A stretch of 64,000 nt of DNA from Neostapfia colusana (taxonomy: Eukaryota; Streptophyta; Magnoliopsida; Poales; Poaceae): positions 81,232,968 to 81,296,967 of the forward strand of contig JASWHV010000012.1 of NCBI GenBank assembly GCA_030760725.1, read 5' to 3'. The notes below the pieces were generated by a model. That model was not told where the DNA came from. It did no database searches and saw nothing but the letters and a program-made list of their open reading frames with translations. Shown one piece after another: positions 54,535-64,000 of the stretch. Made by a program: the position numbers and the translations under genes. Within the stretch, counting starts at the first letter, position 1. Every line of letters begins with the position of its first letter.

Positions 54535-55815
54535 ATGACCAAGCTTCCTTCAGCGGCAAACTCTCCCCCTCCGCGTTCACGGCGAACCGTGACCAGTGGG
54601 GAGTACATGTCGACACACTCAGGACGGAGTGTGTCGGCACAAGATGGTAGCCAGCAGCCGACTCCGGCAACGCCGACTCCGGCGATGCAGGCTCCGACCA
54701 GTGTGAGATCTTCTGCAGCGCTGAGCGTACACCATGGGGGTGCGCTAGCTGCAGCAAGAGCACTGCTGCGCAACCCATCTGCGGGGGATGCGCCCCATTC
54801 AGCGACCCAGCAATGGGTCCGCGAGGTGGACCGCCTCGTCGTCGCCGCCGCGAACCCTCGGTTTTGGCGAGGACGGCGCCCAGGACAACCGGCTGTGTCG
54901 CTGACGCGCACGCCCATGGTTGATGGGCAAACGGCGGATTCCAGCTCCTCCAGGCTCCCGTCGACGGACCTGAGAAGGGAGCTGGAATGGTGCCACTTGG
55001 GCCAGGATGCCCGGGTGTACCTCGAGCGACGTCGAGAAAGGCGTCGCAACCATGAGGCTGGCGACAGCATATCGTCGGCCTCGACACAACCTGGAGGTCA
55101 GGTCTTCGCCACGCGAGCCCTGCCTCAGGCATATGCCGCGCAGCATATGCCACAACCATATGCGCCGCAAGCAGCGCCCCCAGTCTATGGTGCAGCCTTG
55201 CCCATGCCGGGATACGCGGTGCCAGGTGCGAACCAAGCGTTCGCAGTGCCAATGCCTGCGGCAGCAGGAGCGGGATGTGCAGCTCTTGCACCACACCTTC
55301 GCTTCGCGAGGTGGCCACGCAAGTTTCGCCCACACCTGCCTGAGAAGTACGACGGTAGCGTCAACCCGGCGGAGTTCCTCCAGATCTACTCCACCGCCGT
55401 ACTTGCCGCAGGAGGGGACGAGGCTGTCATGGCCAACTACTTCCCCGTCGCCTTGACCGGGCCAGCTCGGTCTTGGCTCATGAATCTACCTCAGGGGTCC
55501 ATAACTTCCTGGGGAGAGCTCTGCCGGCAGTTCGTTGCCAACTTCGGCAGCTCCTACACCCGTCCCGGCACGGAGCTTGACCTCCACGCCGTCAAGCAAC
55601 AACCTGGGGAGTCGCTGCGCTCTTTCATGCAGCGGTTCTCCCAGGTACGCAACACCATCCCACATATCCAAAGTGCTTCTGTGGTGGTGGCGTTCCGACA
55701 GGGTGTCCGGGACGAGAAAATGCTTGAGAAGCTCGCGACCAGAGAGGTCCGCGATGTCTCTGAGCTCTTCAGTCTGGCGGACAAATGCGCCAGAGAAGCT
55801 GAAGGGCGGAACTGA
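54535..55815 (+). CDS. gag: gag of element H, up to an in-frame TGA
   Basis: The start at 54535 (MTKLPSAANSPP) is shared with J and G1; an ATG two codons earlier also exists. The variable N terminus includes RTPMVDGQTADSSS and ERRRERRR. The capsid domain at about 255-425 (counted from the earlier ATG) holds RKFRPHLPEKYDGSVNPAEF, ARSWLMNLPQGSITSWGELC and DVSELFSLADKCAREAEG, as in Tat gag. It ends at TGA 55813-55815; the G1 copy reads TGG (Trp) in the same context (GRSWHSLP), so this is one nonsense change. The frame continues intact behind it. Confidence 0.88.
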   Translation: MTKLPSAANSPPPRSRRTVTSGEYMSTHSGRSVSAQDGSQQPTPATPTPAMQAPTSVRSSAALSVHHGGALAAARALLRNPSAGDAPHSATQQWVREVDRLVVAAANPRFWRGRRPGQPAVSLTRTPMVDGQTADSSSSRLPSTDLRRELEWCHLGQDARVYLERRRERRRNHEAGDSISSASTQPGGQVFATRALPQAYAAQHMPQPYAPQAAPPVYGAALPMPGYAVPGANQAFAVPMPAAAGAGCAALAPHLRFARWPRKFRPHLPEKYDGSVNPAEFLQIYSTAVLAAGGDEAVMANYFPVALTGPARSWLMNLPQGSITSWGELCRQFVANFGSSYTRPGTELDLHAVKQQPGESLRSFMQRFSQVRNTIPHIQSASVVVAFRQGVRDEKMLEKLATREVRDVSELFSLADKCAREAEGRN

Positions 55816-56283
55816 CACTCTCTGCCGACCTCTGAGCTAGGTGGACAACCCGGGTCCGGCGCTGCTGCCTATGGGGGTGGCAAGAAGGCCAAGAACCGGG
55901 GGAGTGGCAAGATGAAGTCATCGTTCACGGCTCCCGTCGCCGCAGCAGCGACAGCTAGTGGAGCTCGGGGGCCACGCCCTGACAAAAGGCAGCGGCAGTC
56001 ACCGGCCCCAGACAGTGACCAGGGCGGGCTATGCCCCGTGCATGGCGCCGGCAACCATACTGCTGCCGAGTGCTGGGATATCCAGAGGCTCGCAGAGCGC
56101 TTCCGCAAAGGAAGACAGCAGAGAGCTGAAGCACCGCCCTACCCTCAGAGGGATGGCAAACAGAAGGTCGATGCCCCAGTCACCGCTGCCCATCAGGTGG
56201 GGTTCCAGGAGCCTCAGCGCGTCATAAAGACAGTGCATAACGGCGAGGACTCCAGCTCCGACGGTGACGGGCCAGGGCGGTAG
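55816..56283 (+). pseudogene. gag of element H, zinc-knuckle part after the TGA
   Basis: Same frame as the upstream gag: HSLPTSELGGQPG..., a Lys/Ala-rich linker, then a zinc-knuckle-like motif CPVHGAGNHTAAEC and WDIQRLAERFRKGRQ. It ends at TAG 56281-56283 after DGDGPGR. With a read-through or a Trp codon, gag would span 54535-56283. Confidence 0.82.
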
Positions 56284-58135
56284 CCAACTGCGGCACGCCT
56301 CCGTGCTTCGGACATACCTCCCGGGGGCCGCCTAAGATCTGTCAACCCCTTGAAGGCCTTGCCAGAAGGGGAAGACGCCTTGGGTCATCCAAGACGAGCC
56401 CGGGTCTACCTACCCCTTGAAGGCCTTAGCCAGAAGGGGAGAACTCCCCGGGGGCCCCCAGGAGAAGCCGCGCAGGACCTGATCCAGCGCGAAGATGACA
56501 GCCTCGTCAACGAGACTCGGCTGCAGGTAACACCCCACAACGCGCGGTCTCGGCTGATGCTCTAAGCACTACCACCAAAGAACCGAACGCATCGGGGACC
56601 TGCAGGAGGGCAACCTGGTGACGCGGCACACGCTCTATTCCAAAAAGGACCCATAAGCTCTCCCCCAGCAGGGAAGGTCCCTTCTGAATCATGAAAGCTG
56701 CCGCCCCAGGTACACATGCCTTTCAACCGAGTGTGGGGTCCGTTCCCAAAAAACCATTGCCATGAAGCAACACTGTAAGTCCTAATTCCCGAGCATCAGT
56801 AGAACAGGGTTATTCCCTTCTGTATTGAATCCCATAGAATCTAGGAACAGAGCTTGGGGCAGCTAAGTCTCAAGGGACGGTACATGACTACGTCCAGTTT
56901 AGCCTGGTTCCGACCCTAAGCGCGTAGAGTCTTGCTTCCCTTGTAGACGAGGCAGAATATTGCCTCCATGTACAGCCAGAATTCCACCTATGGGCATGAA
57001 TACAGAAACCTGTCCTACTTAGCTCTCTCTCATGCGCTCATTTAAATTATGCATTAATTTTTATGACCGCACTATCTTTGTATGTTCATCGTACATCTAG
57101 CTCCCCCTCTCCTGCGCTCATCCATAGTCGGCATTCGCTATCCTACCGAAGGCGGCTGCGCTTGAGGCACCTGCCGATGGCCGAGTGAGTCTCTCGGGCC
57201 TCCCCCAGTCAGGTGTTGCGGTGCCAGTTGGTCACCTCCAGGAAAGGCCTGCGTTGTGCATGGGGGGTCCAGGGTGCGTATCCAGCTTAGCAGGCCACGA
57301 GCCCAAAGCGTGCGCATCCTGCCCTCCGGAGGTACAGGGGAGTACAACCGCTTTGCCTGGTCATGAACCCAAAGCACGTGCACTCTGCTTCCCCAGCGCA
57401 TGGCCCGGTACTAGGGATCGGACGGCCGTACCCGGACCTCGGAGGGAGCCGGAGCTCCGGCGCCTCGTGCACAGAATTGCCCAAGCCCCGTATAACGGAT
57501 CAGGATCGTAAGACGGATAAGACTAGGAGACGGGAGGGGAGGACCCCCCGAGGAGAATTACGTTTCCTCTGCCTGTGTGCAGGACCTCCAGGTTACGGCA
57601 AAAGGGACTGCATGAAGCAGGGGGAAAGGAGCTACCAACTACTCCGGCCTAGGACTGGAAGGACCGGGTCCTGCCCCTTCAGCAGGGGCGGGACCCGAGG
57701 GCCCCACGTGTCCAGCGGGCCCGGAGCTCTCGCCTCCCCTGAGGAGGGCTCCGGGCTCGCCACGTGACAGGCGGAAACCGGACCTCCCCCCTGGTGGGAG
57801 GACTCCGAAAGCCCTACGTGTCCAGCATGGCTGGAGCTCCCGCCTCTTAAGGAGGGGCTCCGGACCCGCCACGTGGCAGGCAGATTTGGAGCTCCCCATA
57901 GGGCGAGATCTGGAGACCCCCGGGGGTCCCTAACACGGTTAGGACCCGGGGAGGGTGTCTATGCAGAGCTCCGAGATTGGAGATGGCCTCTGAGTACCTT
58001 GCGGAGCTAAGGACTCAGTCAGGCAAAGCCAAGAAGGACAGAAAAAGCATCACAGACACAAATATCCAAAAGAGTCGAACTAAGCGAGGCTCCATGAGCT
58101 GGACTACAGACTCGATAAAAAGGGAGAAACAAGTC
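56284..58135 (+). other. H non-coding internal region
   Basis: No supported gene. Bases 56340-56460 contain a repeated ccttgaaggcctt.gccagaagggga block. Bases 57040-57560 match the 3' untranslated region of G1, so the pol region was deleted between gag and this point. Bases 57685-57930 hold three or four G-box minisatellite units (CCACGTGTCCAGCGGGCCCGG type) outside any LTR. Confidence 0.65.
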
Positions 58136-59866
58136 CTAAGGACCTCCCGGCTCCCGCCGGAACCTTGCGGCTATAAGGGCGGCCACATCCTCGACTTCAG
58201 CCCTGGCAGCTTCCTCCCGCTCCGCGGCTGGGCCCTCTCTCGCTGGCTCTAGCGAGAAAGAGGGGTCGCGGCTCTTGAAGCATGCCAGCACATGTGAGGC
58301 GACCTCTAAGGCTAGGCCGCGTCCCTCGGCCTCAAGCTCGCTGGCGACCACCGAGTCTAGCCTGTCCAGCTTGGCGCCGATCGACTCCAGCGCAGGGATC
58401 ACCTCCGCCACCTTCAGCGCAGGAGCCACGGCCCTCACCGGACTGAAGCCAAGAGGGATCAGGGCGGACCCCGCTCGATCCACGAAGCTTGAGACCGCAA
58501 GAGCCTCGGAGGACCGCAAGGCCGAGAGCTCCTCCACCTCACGGCGGGCCGCCTGCAGAGCCTCAAGGTTCCTCTCGGAGAATTCCTTCTCCTTGGCCGC
58601 CAGGGAGCTCTCCCGAAGATGGAGAGTCTTGGCGAGCCGCTCCAACTCAGCAGCCTTGAAGTCGGCGGCCAACTCCCGGTCCAAGACCGCCTGGCGATCA
58701 CGGGAGACCTGTTCCTCCCTCAAGTCGAGGTCTGCCCTCAGGATCTCCAGCTCCTCGATCTGAGCTCGAAGGTCATCCTCGCCCGCCGCCAGCTGCGCGG
58801 CGACCCTCTCCGCCTCAGCTGCCGTGGAACGCTCCCGTTCCTCAACGGCGAGTTTACGGCGCTCCAACTGCTGCCGTATCTCCACAGCAGCAGAGAGGCT
58901 CTCCTCGGCCCGGGTGTGTGCCTCCATGGCCTCCCTGTTGATCCGCCGCGATTGGGTGTCCATGCGGTCGACAACCCGCTTCATCCGGTCGAGGAGCACT
59001 TCCCTGAAGTCGAGCAACTCCCGCCTGGAGTCGAGCTCGCTCTTAACCTTCGCGGTCCTCTCCCGCAAAAGGTTCCCCCAGGTGAGGAGGCGATCCCGTT
59101 CAACCGTATACTCCTCCCGCTCGCGACCTAGTGCAGTCAAGACCTGCCGAACGCTCGTCTCGGCAAGCGCGAAGGCATCCGCCAGGGGCAATGGAGCAAC
59201 AGAGGCTGGGGCAGTCCCCCCGACCTCCTCCATTACCTTGTCCTCAAGAGGAGTCGATGCACCAGCAACCGAGACGAGATGCCGATCAGGAGAAGCTGGC
59301 TCCGAGGCTCTGGCAGCCGGACCTGCCGGGCTCTCTTCAGCTTCTGGCTCCTTGACCTGTGGAGAGGGACGAGCCGTGGAAGGCGGCGCTGGAGTAAAGG
59401 CCGGGCCGCCTAGTGCAGGGTCGACCTGCGCTGGCTTGGGGTCCGTGGTGGCTGTCTCGGCAGGAAGAGACGGTGCCGCCGCGGAGTCCGGGCACACCGG
59501 AACAGGAGAAGTTCGCGCTGGCCTGGGGGCCGCGGCAGTTGCCCCTGGCTCCGAGCGCAACGGCACAGACTCCCCGTAAGTCGGGGATGACCGCGAAGCG
59601 CGGACACTCCAGCGGGCTCTGAACCCCGACTTCCGAGCCGGGGTAGGACTCCTAGAGCCCGCTACCGTCACTGACGGCCGGTCCGCAGTCGCCTGAACTG
59701 GCGGAACAGAGGACGCCCCAGAAGCTTCCCTCAACGCGTCAGCCCGGGGCCTCTTCGAGTCGCCACCGGAGGGAGTGCCAGGCACCTCAGATTCCCGACT
59801 TGGCACAGACGCCATCGCTGGAGGAGATCGAGCGCGCTTCTTCTCTGGTGGCGGGTTGGAGGCCAT
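58136..59866 (-). CDS. Antisense coiled-coil ORF of element H (576 residues)
   Basis: A long uninterrupted frame on the strand opposite to gag, between the 3' untranslated region and the 3' LTR. The ATG at 59866 is chosen (MASNPPPEKKRARSPP) with a good context GCCATGG; upstream codons in the frame have no ATG. Residues 8-15 give a basic nuclear-signal-like KKRARSPP. Residues about 20-235 are Pro/Ala/Ser-rich and disordered-looking, and about 245-460 form a long heptad-rich coiled coil (VERDRLLTWGNLLRERTAKV..., AAEAERVAAQLAAGEDDLRA). The C-terminal 90 residues (SFVDRAGSALIPLGFSPVRA...) look globular and helical. No enzymatic motif. Tat-clade elements are known for antisense ORFs near the 3' LTR; a captured host coiled-coil gene is the alternative. 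Confidence 0.72.
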   Translation of the reverse strand: MASNPPPEKKRARSPPAMASVPSRESEVPGTPSGGDSKRPRADALREASGASSVPPVQATADRPSVTVAGSRSPTPARKSGFRARWSVRASRSSPTYGESVPLRSEPGATAAAPRPARTSPVPVCPDSAAAPSLPAETATTDPKPAQVDPALGGPAFTPAPPSTARPSPQVKEPEAEESPAGPAARASEPASPDRHLVSVAGASTPLEDKVMEEVGGTAPASVAPLPLADAFALAETSVRQVLTALGREREEYTVERDRLLTWGNLLRERTAKVKSELDSRRELLDFREVLLDRMKRVVDRMDTQSRRINREAMEAHTRAEESLSAAVEIRQQLERRKLAVEERERSTAAEAERVAAQLAAGEDDLRAQIEELEILRADLDLREEQVSRDRQAVLDRELAADFKAAELERLAKTLHLRESSLAAKEKEFSERNLEALQAARREVEELSALRSSEALAVSSFVDRAGSALIPLGFSPVRAVAPALKVAEVIPALESIGAKLDRLDSVVASELEAEGRGLALEVASHVLACFKSRDPSFSLEPAREGPAAEREEAARAEVEDVAALIAARFRREPGGP

Positions 59867-59905
59867 GGCAAGGGAGAACTCAAGGGCGAGAGAGCAAAAG
59901 CACAA

Positions 59906-60344
59906 GAGTCCGAGAAGAAACGCAGAGAAGTGCGAAGGGAAGCCGCAATGTGGGTAAGATCCCCTCTAAAAACTTCCCGGGTGCAATTCCAAGCGATTCG
60001 GAACTCATTGAATACACCGCTTCGGCTCCTAGACCGGGTGCCGATGACGGGTGGACCCAAGCCGCCCAACTGAAGCGGTGGGTCAAGGAGTCAGTCTCCT
60101 GAGAAGATGAGCCGGCAAGGCACTTCGGCGGTTCCCGAAGAAAGCGCCGCAATGTGCAGAAGTGGCAGTCTTGGGAACCGCCGCAGTAAAAGCAACCATC
60201 AAGTGAGCGCACGCTCCCACGATCCCGCGGCCGTTCGTGCTCCGGCAGCGGTCAATTCGGGACTTAGAGAAAGTGCGCGGATCGGAAGAGACGGAGGTCC
60301 CACCTTGGGCTCGCTATCTCCCCCGAGATGGGCCAGGGGGCCAC
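59906..60344 (+). other. H region between antisense ORF and 3' LTR, with polypurine tract
   Basis: About 440 bases without a supported ORF. Antisense transcription of the 576-residue ORF would have to start here or in the 3' LTR; I see no clear TATA box. The last 100 bases match the LTR-proximal bases of G1 (32863-32970), ending in the purine-rich ggccagggggccac before the LTR. Confidence 0.6.
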
Positions 60345-61204
60345 TGTCGGTACCTGAGATATGGGGTACCCCCGCGCACAGGGGAAAATGCCTAAGGAAC
60401 TCGCCCTTCTCCGCAGGGAGAGCTCCGAAGGCGCCACGCGTCCGGCGGGGCCGGACCTCCCTCTCCTCAGAGGAGAGCTCCGGGCCCGCCACGTGGCATA
60501 CAGAAGCTGGACCTCCCCCTCCGCGGGAGAGAGGTCCGAAGGCGCCACGCGTCCAGCGGGGCCGGACTTCCCTCTCCTCAGAGGTGAGCTCCGGGCCCGC
60601 CACATGGCCAACAGGAGCCGAGCCTCCCCCTCCGCGGGGATAGGCCTGGAGGCTCCACGTGCCCCGCGGAACGGGCCCTTCTCTCCTCTGAGAAGGGCTC
60701 CGGGCCTGCCATGTGGCAGCAGAACGGCGCTGCCTGCCCCCGAGCGATAGGCAGCAGGCGTAAAGACGCCCCATACCTTGCCCGTACAAGGTATTCAAGG
60801 CCCGCGTCTTCCCAAGACGCGGAGACGCGGAGCACGCTTCTGTCAGGCGCCGTTGCGCCCAGTCGCATCACAGACTGGCGCGCGGTGTCAGAACCTGCCA
60901 GCCAATAAACACCTCGACAAGACATCCCATGCCGCCTGCGCCGTCATCAACCACTACGACTAGCATGCGACATGGAAGGGCGGCAAGATGAAGACTCAGA
61001 AGCCTTCGACCAGAGGCAACTACCGGCATAACTGCAGATACGGTAGATAATAGACAATCTTCCCGGGACCACCTGTCGGGTCCTGACCCCCCTTGTAAGC
61101 TGCCCGAGTCTTGGACTATAAAAGGCTCGGGTAGGCGACGATAGCAAGGGTTCGCACTCTGCAACTCATACGCTAGCCATACACTCCCAAACTGTAACTC
61201 ACCC
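60345..61204 (+). repeat. 3' LTR of H, interrupted
   Basis: Starts TGTCGGTACCTGAGATATGG like the 5' LTR; G-box array 60405-60720 and TATA box 61117-61124. Cut at ...gtaactcaccc by fragment I; its last roughly 230 bases are not in the window. Confidence 0.9.
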
Positions 61205-61641
61205 TGTCGAAGTGTGCGATCGACACTTCCCCCGGGCCTGCACTGGGCAGCCCGCGGAGGTTCTTTTTTCGGAGGGGCTAGTTCCTAGCGGAGAGCTTGC
61301 GCGGATGGACGAGTTAGTGAGAGCTTGACACGGGAGGTTTTACGTGGTTCAGGCCGCCGGAGCGTAAAACCCTACGTCCACGGCGAGCTATGGAGCTCGC
61401 TGTATTGCTTGCTGCTCAGGGCCGGGGCCTGAGCTTGGGGGTGAGTTACAGCTTGAGAGTGTATGGCTAGCGTATGAGTTGCAGAATGCGAACCCTTGCT
61501 ATCGTGGTGGACCTCCCGTATGAAGCCAGCGTCCAGCAGCTTCTTGACTTCTTCACGGATGAAGTTCTGCCGCTTGATGGACTGCTTGCGGGGCTTCTGT
61601 TGAACCGGCCGGGCGTCGGGGAAGACTTTCAAGTGGTGCTC
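61205..61641 (-). mobile_element. I: rearranged reverse family G fragment (LTR piece joined to RT piece)
   Basis: Bases 61205-61504 are the U5 end of a reverse family G LTR. At 61505 it switches directly to reverse transcriptase coding sequence on the minus strand (ARPVQQKPRKQSIKRQ... VKKLLDAGFIREVHH, 61505-61641), the N-terminal RT motif of Tat elements. Deletion or template switching joined them. This is the only family G RT sequence in the window. Element J interrupts it at 61641. Confidence 0.85.
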
Positions 61642-62739
61642 TGTCGGTACCTGAGATATGGGGTACCTCCGCGCACAGGGTAAAATGCCTAAGGTGCTCG
61701 CCCTTCTCCGCAGGGAGAGCTCCGAAGGCGCCACGCGTCTGGCGGGGCCGGACCTCCCTCTCCTCAGAGGAGAGCTCCGGGCCTGGCACGTGGCATACAG
61801 AAGCCGGACCTCCCCCTCCGCGGGAGAGAGGTCCGAAGACGCCACGCGTCCAGCGGGGCCGGACCTCCCTCTCCTCAGAAGTGAGCTCCGGGCCCGCCAC
61901 GTGGCGTGCAGAAGCGGACCTCCCCCTCTGCGGGAGAGAGGTCCGAAGGCGCCACGCGTACAGTGGGGCCGGACCTCCCTCTCCTCAGAGAAGAGCTCCG
62001 GACCCGCCACGTGGCTAGAAGAACGGTGCTGCCTGCCCCCGAGCGGTAGGCAACGGGCGTAAAAGCGCTCCTCACCTTACCCGTACAAGGTATTCAAGGC
62101 CCGCGTCTTCCCAAGACGCGGAAACGCGGAGCACGCGCCTGTCAGGTGCCGTTGCGTCCAGTCGCATCACAGACTGGCACGCGGTGTCAGAACCTGCCAG
62201 GTAATAAACGCCACGACAAGACATCCCATGCCGCCTGCGCCGTCATCAACCACTATAACTAGTGCGCGGCATGGGCAGGGCGGCAAAAGGAAGACTCAGA
62301 AGCCTTCGACCAGAGGCAACCACCGGCGTAACTACAGATACGGTAGATAATAGACAATCTTCCCGGGACCACCTGTCGGGTCCTGGCTTCCCTTGTAAGC
62401 CGCCCTAGCCTTGGACTATAAAAGGCTCGGGTAGGCGTCGATAGCAAGGGTTCGCATTCTGCAACTCATACGCTAGCCATACACTCTCAAGCTGTAACTC
62501 ACCCCCAAGCTCAGGCCCCCGGCCCTGAGCAGCAAGCAATACAGCAAGCTCCATAGCTCGCCGTGGACGTAGGGTTTTATGCTCCGGCGGCCTGAACCAC
62601 GTAAAACTTCCCGTGTCAAGCTCTCACTAACTCGTCCATCCGCGCAAGCTCTCTGCTAGGAACTAGCCCCTCCGAAAAAAGAACCTCCGCGGGCTGCCCA
62701 GTGCAGGCCCGGGGGAAGTGTCGATCGCACACTTCGACA
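61642..62739 (+). repeat. 5' LTR of J (1098 bp)
   Basis: TGTCGGTACC to CTTCGACA, with G-box array 61700-62030, TATA box 62417-62424, and U5 stem GAAGTGT-cgatcgc-ACACTTC. Confidence 0.92.
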
Positions 62740-62796
62740 TTTGGCGCGCCAGGTAGGGGGCTTTTCCCCTAGCGCGGCGAGTTTCCGCCGACGAAG

Positions 62797-64000
62797 ATGA
62801 CCAAGCTTCCTCCAGCGGCAAACTCTCCCTCTCCGCGGTCACGGCGAACCGTGACCACAGGGGAGAGTACATGATGACACACTCAGGACGGAGTGCGACA
62901 AGGCAAGCTGGGAGCCAGCAACCGGCTCTGGCAGCGCCGACCCCGGCAATGCAGGCTCCATCCAGCATCAGGCCTTCAGTAGCGCCGGGCGTACCCGGTG
63001 GGGGTGCGCTAGCCTCAGCAAGGGCGCTACTGCACAATCCGCCTGCTGGGGACGCGCCTCAGGCGGCGACCCAGCAGTGGATTCGCGAGGTAGACCGTCT
63101 TGACGTCGGCCTCGACCCAGCCTGAAGAACAGATCTTCGCTACGCGGGCTCTGCCCCAGGGATACGTCGCGCAGTATATGCCACAACCATATGCCCTGCA
63201 AACGGCGTCCCCGGTCTATAGAGCGACCTTGCCCATACCGGGGCATACTGTGCCAGCGGAGGACCAGGCGTTCACGGCGCCGATACCTGCACTGGGAGCC
63301 AGCAACCGGCTCTGGCAGCGCCAACCCCGGCAATGCCGGCTCCGACCAGCGTCAGGTTTTCAGTAGCGCTGGGTGTACCTAGTGAAGGTGCGCTAGCTGC
63401 AGCGAAGAGCACTGCTACTAATATGCCACAGTCGTATGTCCTGTGTATGGCCGCCGGAGCATGCGATGCTCAGCGCGAACCAAGCATTCGTGGCATCAGA
63501 ACCTGCGGCAACAGAAGCGGGGTGTGCGGCCCTCGCGCCCCGCCTTCGCTTCACAAAATGGCCGCGCAAGTTTCGGTCACTCTCGCCTGAGAAGTACGAC
63601 GGCAGCATCAACCCGGCGGAATTCCTCCAGAGGCCGGGAAATCCAGAAGCTCGCGGGGCGCTTCCGGAAGGGGAAGCAGCCCCTAGCTGATGCCCCATCC
63701 TATAGTAAGGGAGGGCAACCAGAAGGTCGAGGCCCGAGACGACGACGACCGCCAGGTGGATTTCCAGGAGCTCCGGCGCGCCGCAAAGGCAGCGCGCAAT
63801 CATGGAAGCTCCATCTCCAGTGACGACGAGCACTGGAAGATGCCCTGTGACATCTTCGGCGGGTCTGCTGACCCCCCTGACCAGAAGCATGGCTAAGGCC
63901 TTGCGACGAGCGGTAGCGTCGGTGGCTCCCCTCCCAGGTGCAGTACCGCACCTCAGGTGGATGGGAACCCCCATCAGCTCTGATGACACCGACTGCCCCA
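62797..64000 (+). pseudogene. J gag, frameshifted and internally deleted
   Basis: ATG 62797 (MTKLPPAANSPS) is followed by a 2-base insertion before the second Met, shifting the frame. Pieces in several frames match gag (SLTR-region lost; TQQWIREVDRL, ALRLRF-like, KWPRKFRSLSPEKYDGSINPAEFLQ). At about 63632 the capsid start is joined to sequence from behind the zinc knuckle (EIQKLAGRFRKGKQP), removing most of the capsid and the knuckle. The last 100 bases (ALRRAVASVAPLPGAVPHLRW) match the linker before Tat protease. Confidence 0.83.

Larger units (their letters stand above)
53384..61204 (+). mobile_element. Element H: non-autonomous Tat-type element with antisense ORF
   Basis: 5' LTR 53384-54477, primer site, gag, a non-coding region, an ORF on the opposite strand (58136-59866), polypurine tract, and 3' LTR from 60345, which is cut at 61204 by fragment I. 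No protease, RT, RNase H or integrase is present, so it would depend on an autonomous relative. The right flank is outside the window, so a target duplication cannot be checked. Confidence 0.9.
61642..64000 (+). mobile_element. Element J: Tat-type element, 5' part
   Basis: 5' LTR 61642-62739, primer site from 62740, decayed gag, then the gag-protease linker, continuing past the window. The left flank is tgctc; the matching duplication cannot be checked here. Confidence 0.88.

Noticed and set aside
58275..59579. Plus-strand frames of 162, 170 and 251 codons opposite the antisense ORF of H
   Set aside because: High GC content opens several frames; only the minus-strand frame is continuous over 576 codons with coherent coiled-coil sequence and a good start context.
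1..64000. Possible host genes, endogenous pararetrovirus or DNA transposons
   Set aside because: Every long frame is explained by Ty3/gypsy domains, ORF0, the H antisense ORF or repeats. No terminal inverted repeat transposon, movement protein or intron-containing host gene was recognised, though a small non-coding gene could be missed by eye.

Overview
This 64 kb window is plant nuclear DNA, most probably from a grass, and consists almost entirely of nested and rearranged LTR retrotransposons. I found no host gene, rRNA, functional tRNA or CRISPR array. The grass assignment rests on an Au-like SINE, Tekay-like chromoviruses with 3.2-3.6 kb LTRs, GC-rich Tat-type elements with 1.1 kb LTRs, and the depth of nesting. 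The setting suggests gene-poor heterochromatin (inference).

Three element families account for the window. Family B (elements A and B, minus strand) is a Tekay-like Ty3/gypsy chromovirus with 3.4-3.6 kb LTRs, a Met-tRNA type primer site, an extra 259-residue ORF between primer site and gag, then gag-protease and RT-RNase H-integrase-chromodomain. Family T (units T0 to T4, plus strand) is a second Tekay-like family in a head-to-tail array. Its 5' LTRs are truncated and each unit has a different internal deletion. Family G (G1, G2, G3, H, I, J) is Tat-type with 1.09 kb LTRs running TGTCGGTACC to CTTCGACA.

Layout: 1-5234 element A (5' end of the element only). 5235-31773 family T array: T0 LTR tail, T1 (5409-13253), T2 (13254-23974, with a reverse solo LTR at 17829-20823), T3 remnant (23975-25635), T4 (25636-31773, LTR resuming at 52665). 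31774-52659 G1, flanked by agatg duplications and itself holding full-length element B (35091-47998, duplication acagg) and solo LTR G2 (50337-51432, duplication gtcat). 52665-53383 T4 LTR tail, reverse T LTR fragment K and reverse LTR fragment G3. 53384-61204 element H, with gag and a 576-residue ORF on the opposite strand. 61205-61641 fragment I. 61642-64000 element J, running off the window. Insertion order from nesting: T array first, then G1 and K in T4; B and G2 in G1; G3 in K; H in G3; I in H; J in I.

The most striking observation is that the extra ORF of family B begins with a near copy of the histone H3 tail in exact register (R2, T6-G13, P16, L20 and A21 identical, so K9 and S10 are kept while K4 is not). 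It is conserved in both copies and is carried by an element whose integrase ends in a chromodomain. Second, the LTR promoters of the two unrelated families T and G carry the same homologous G-box (CACGTG) minisatellite upstream of their TATA boxes.
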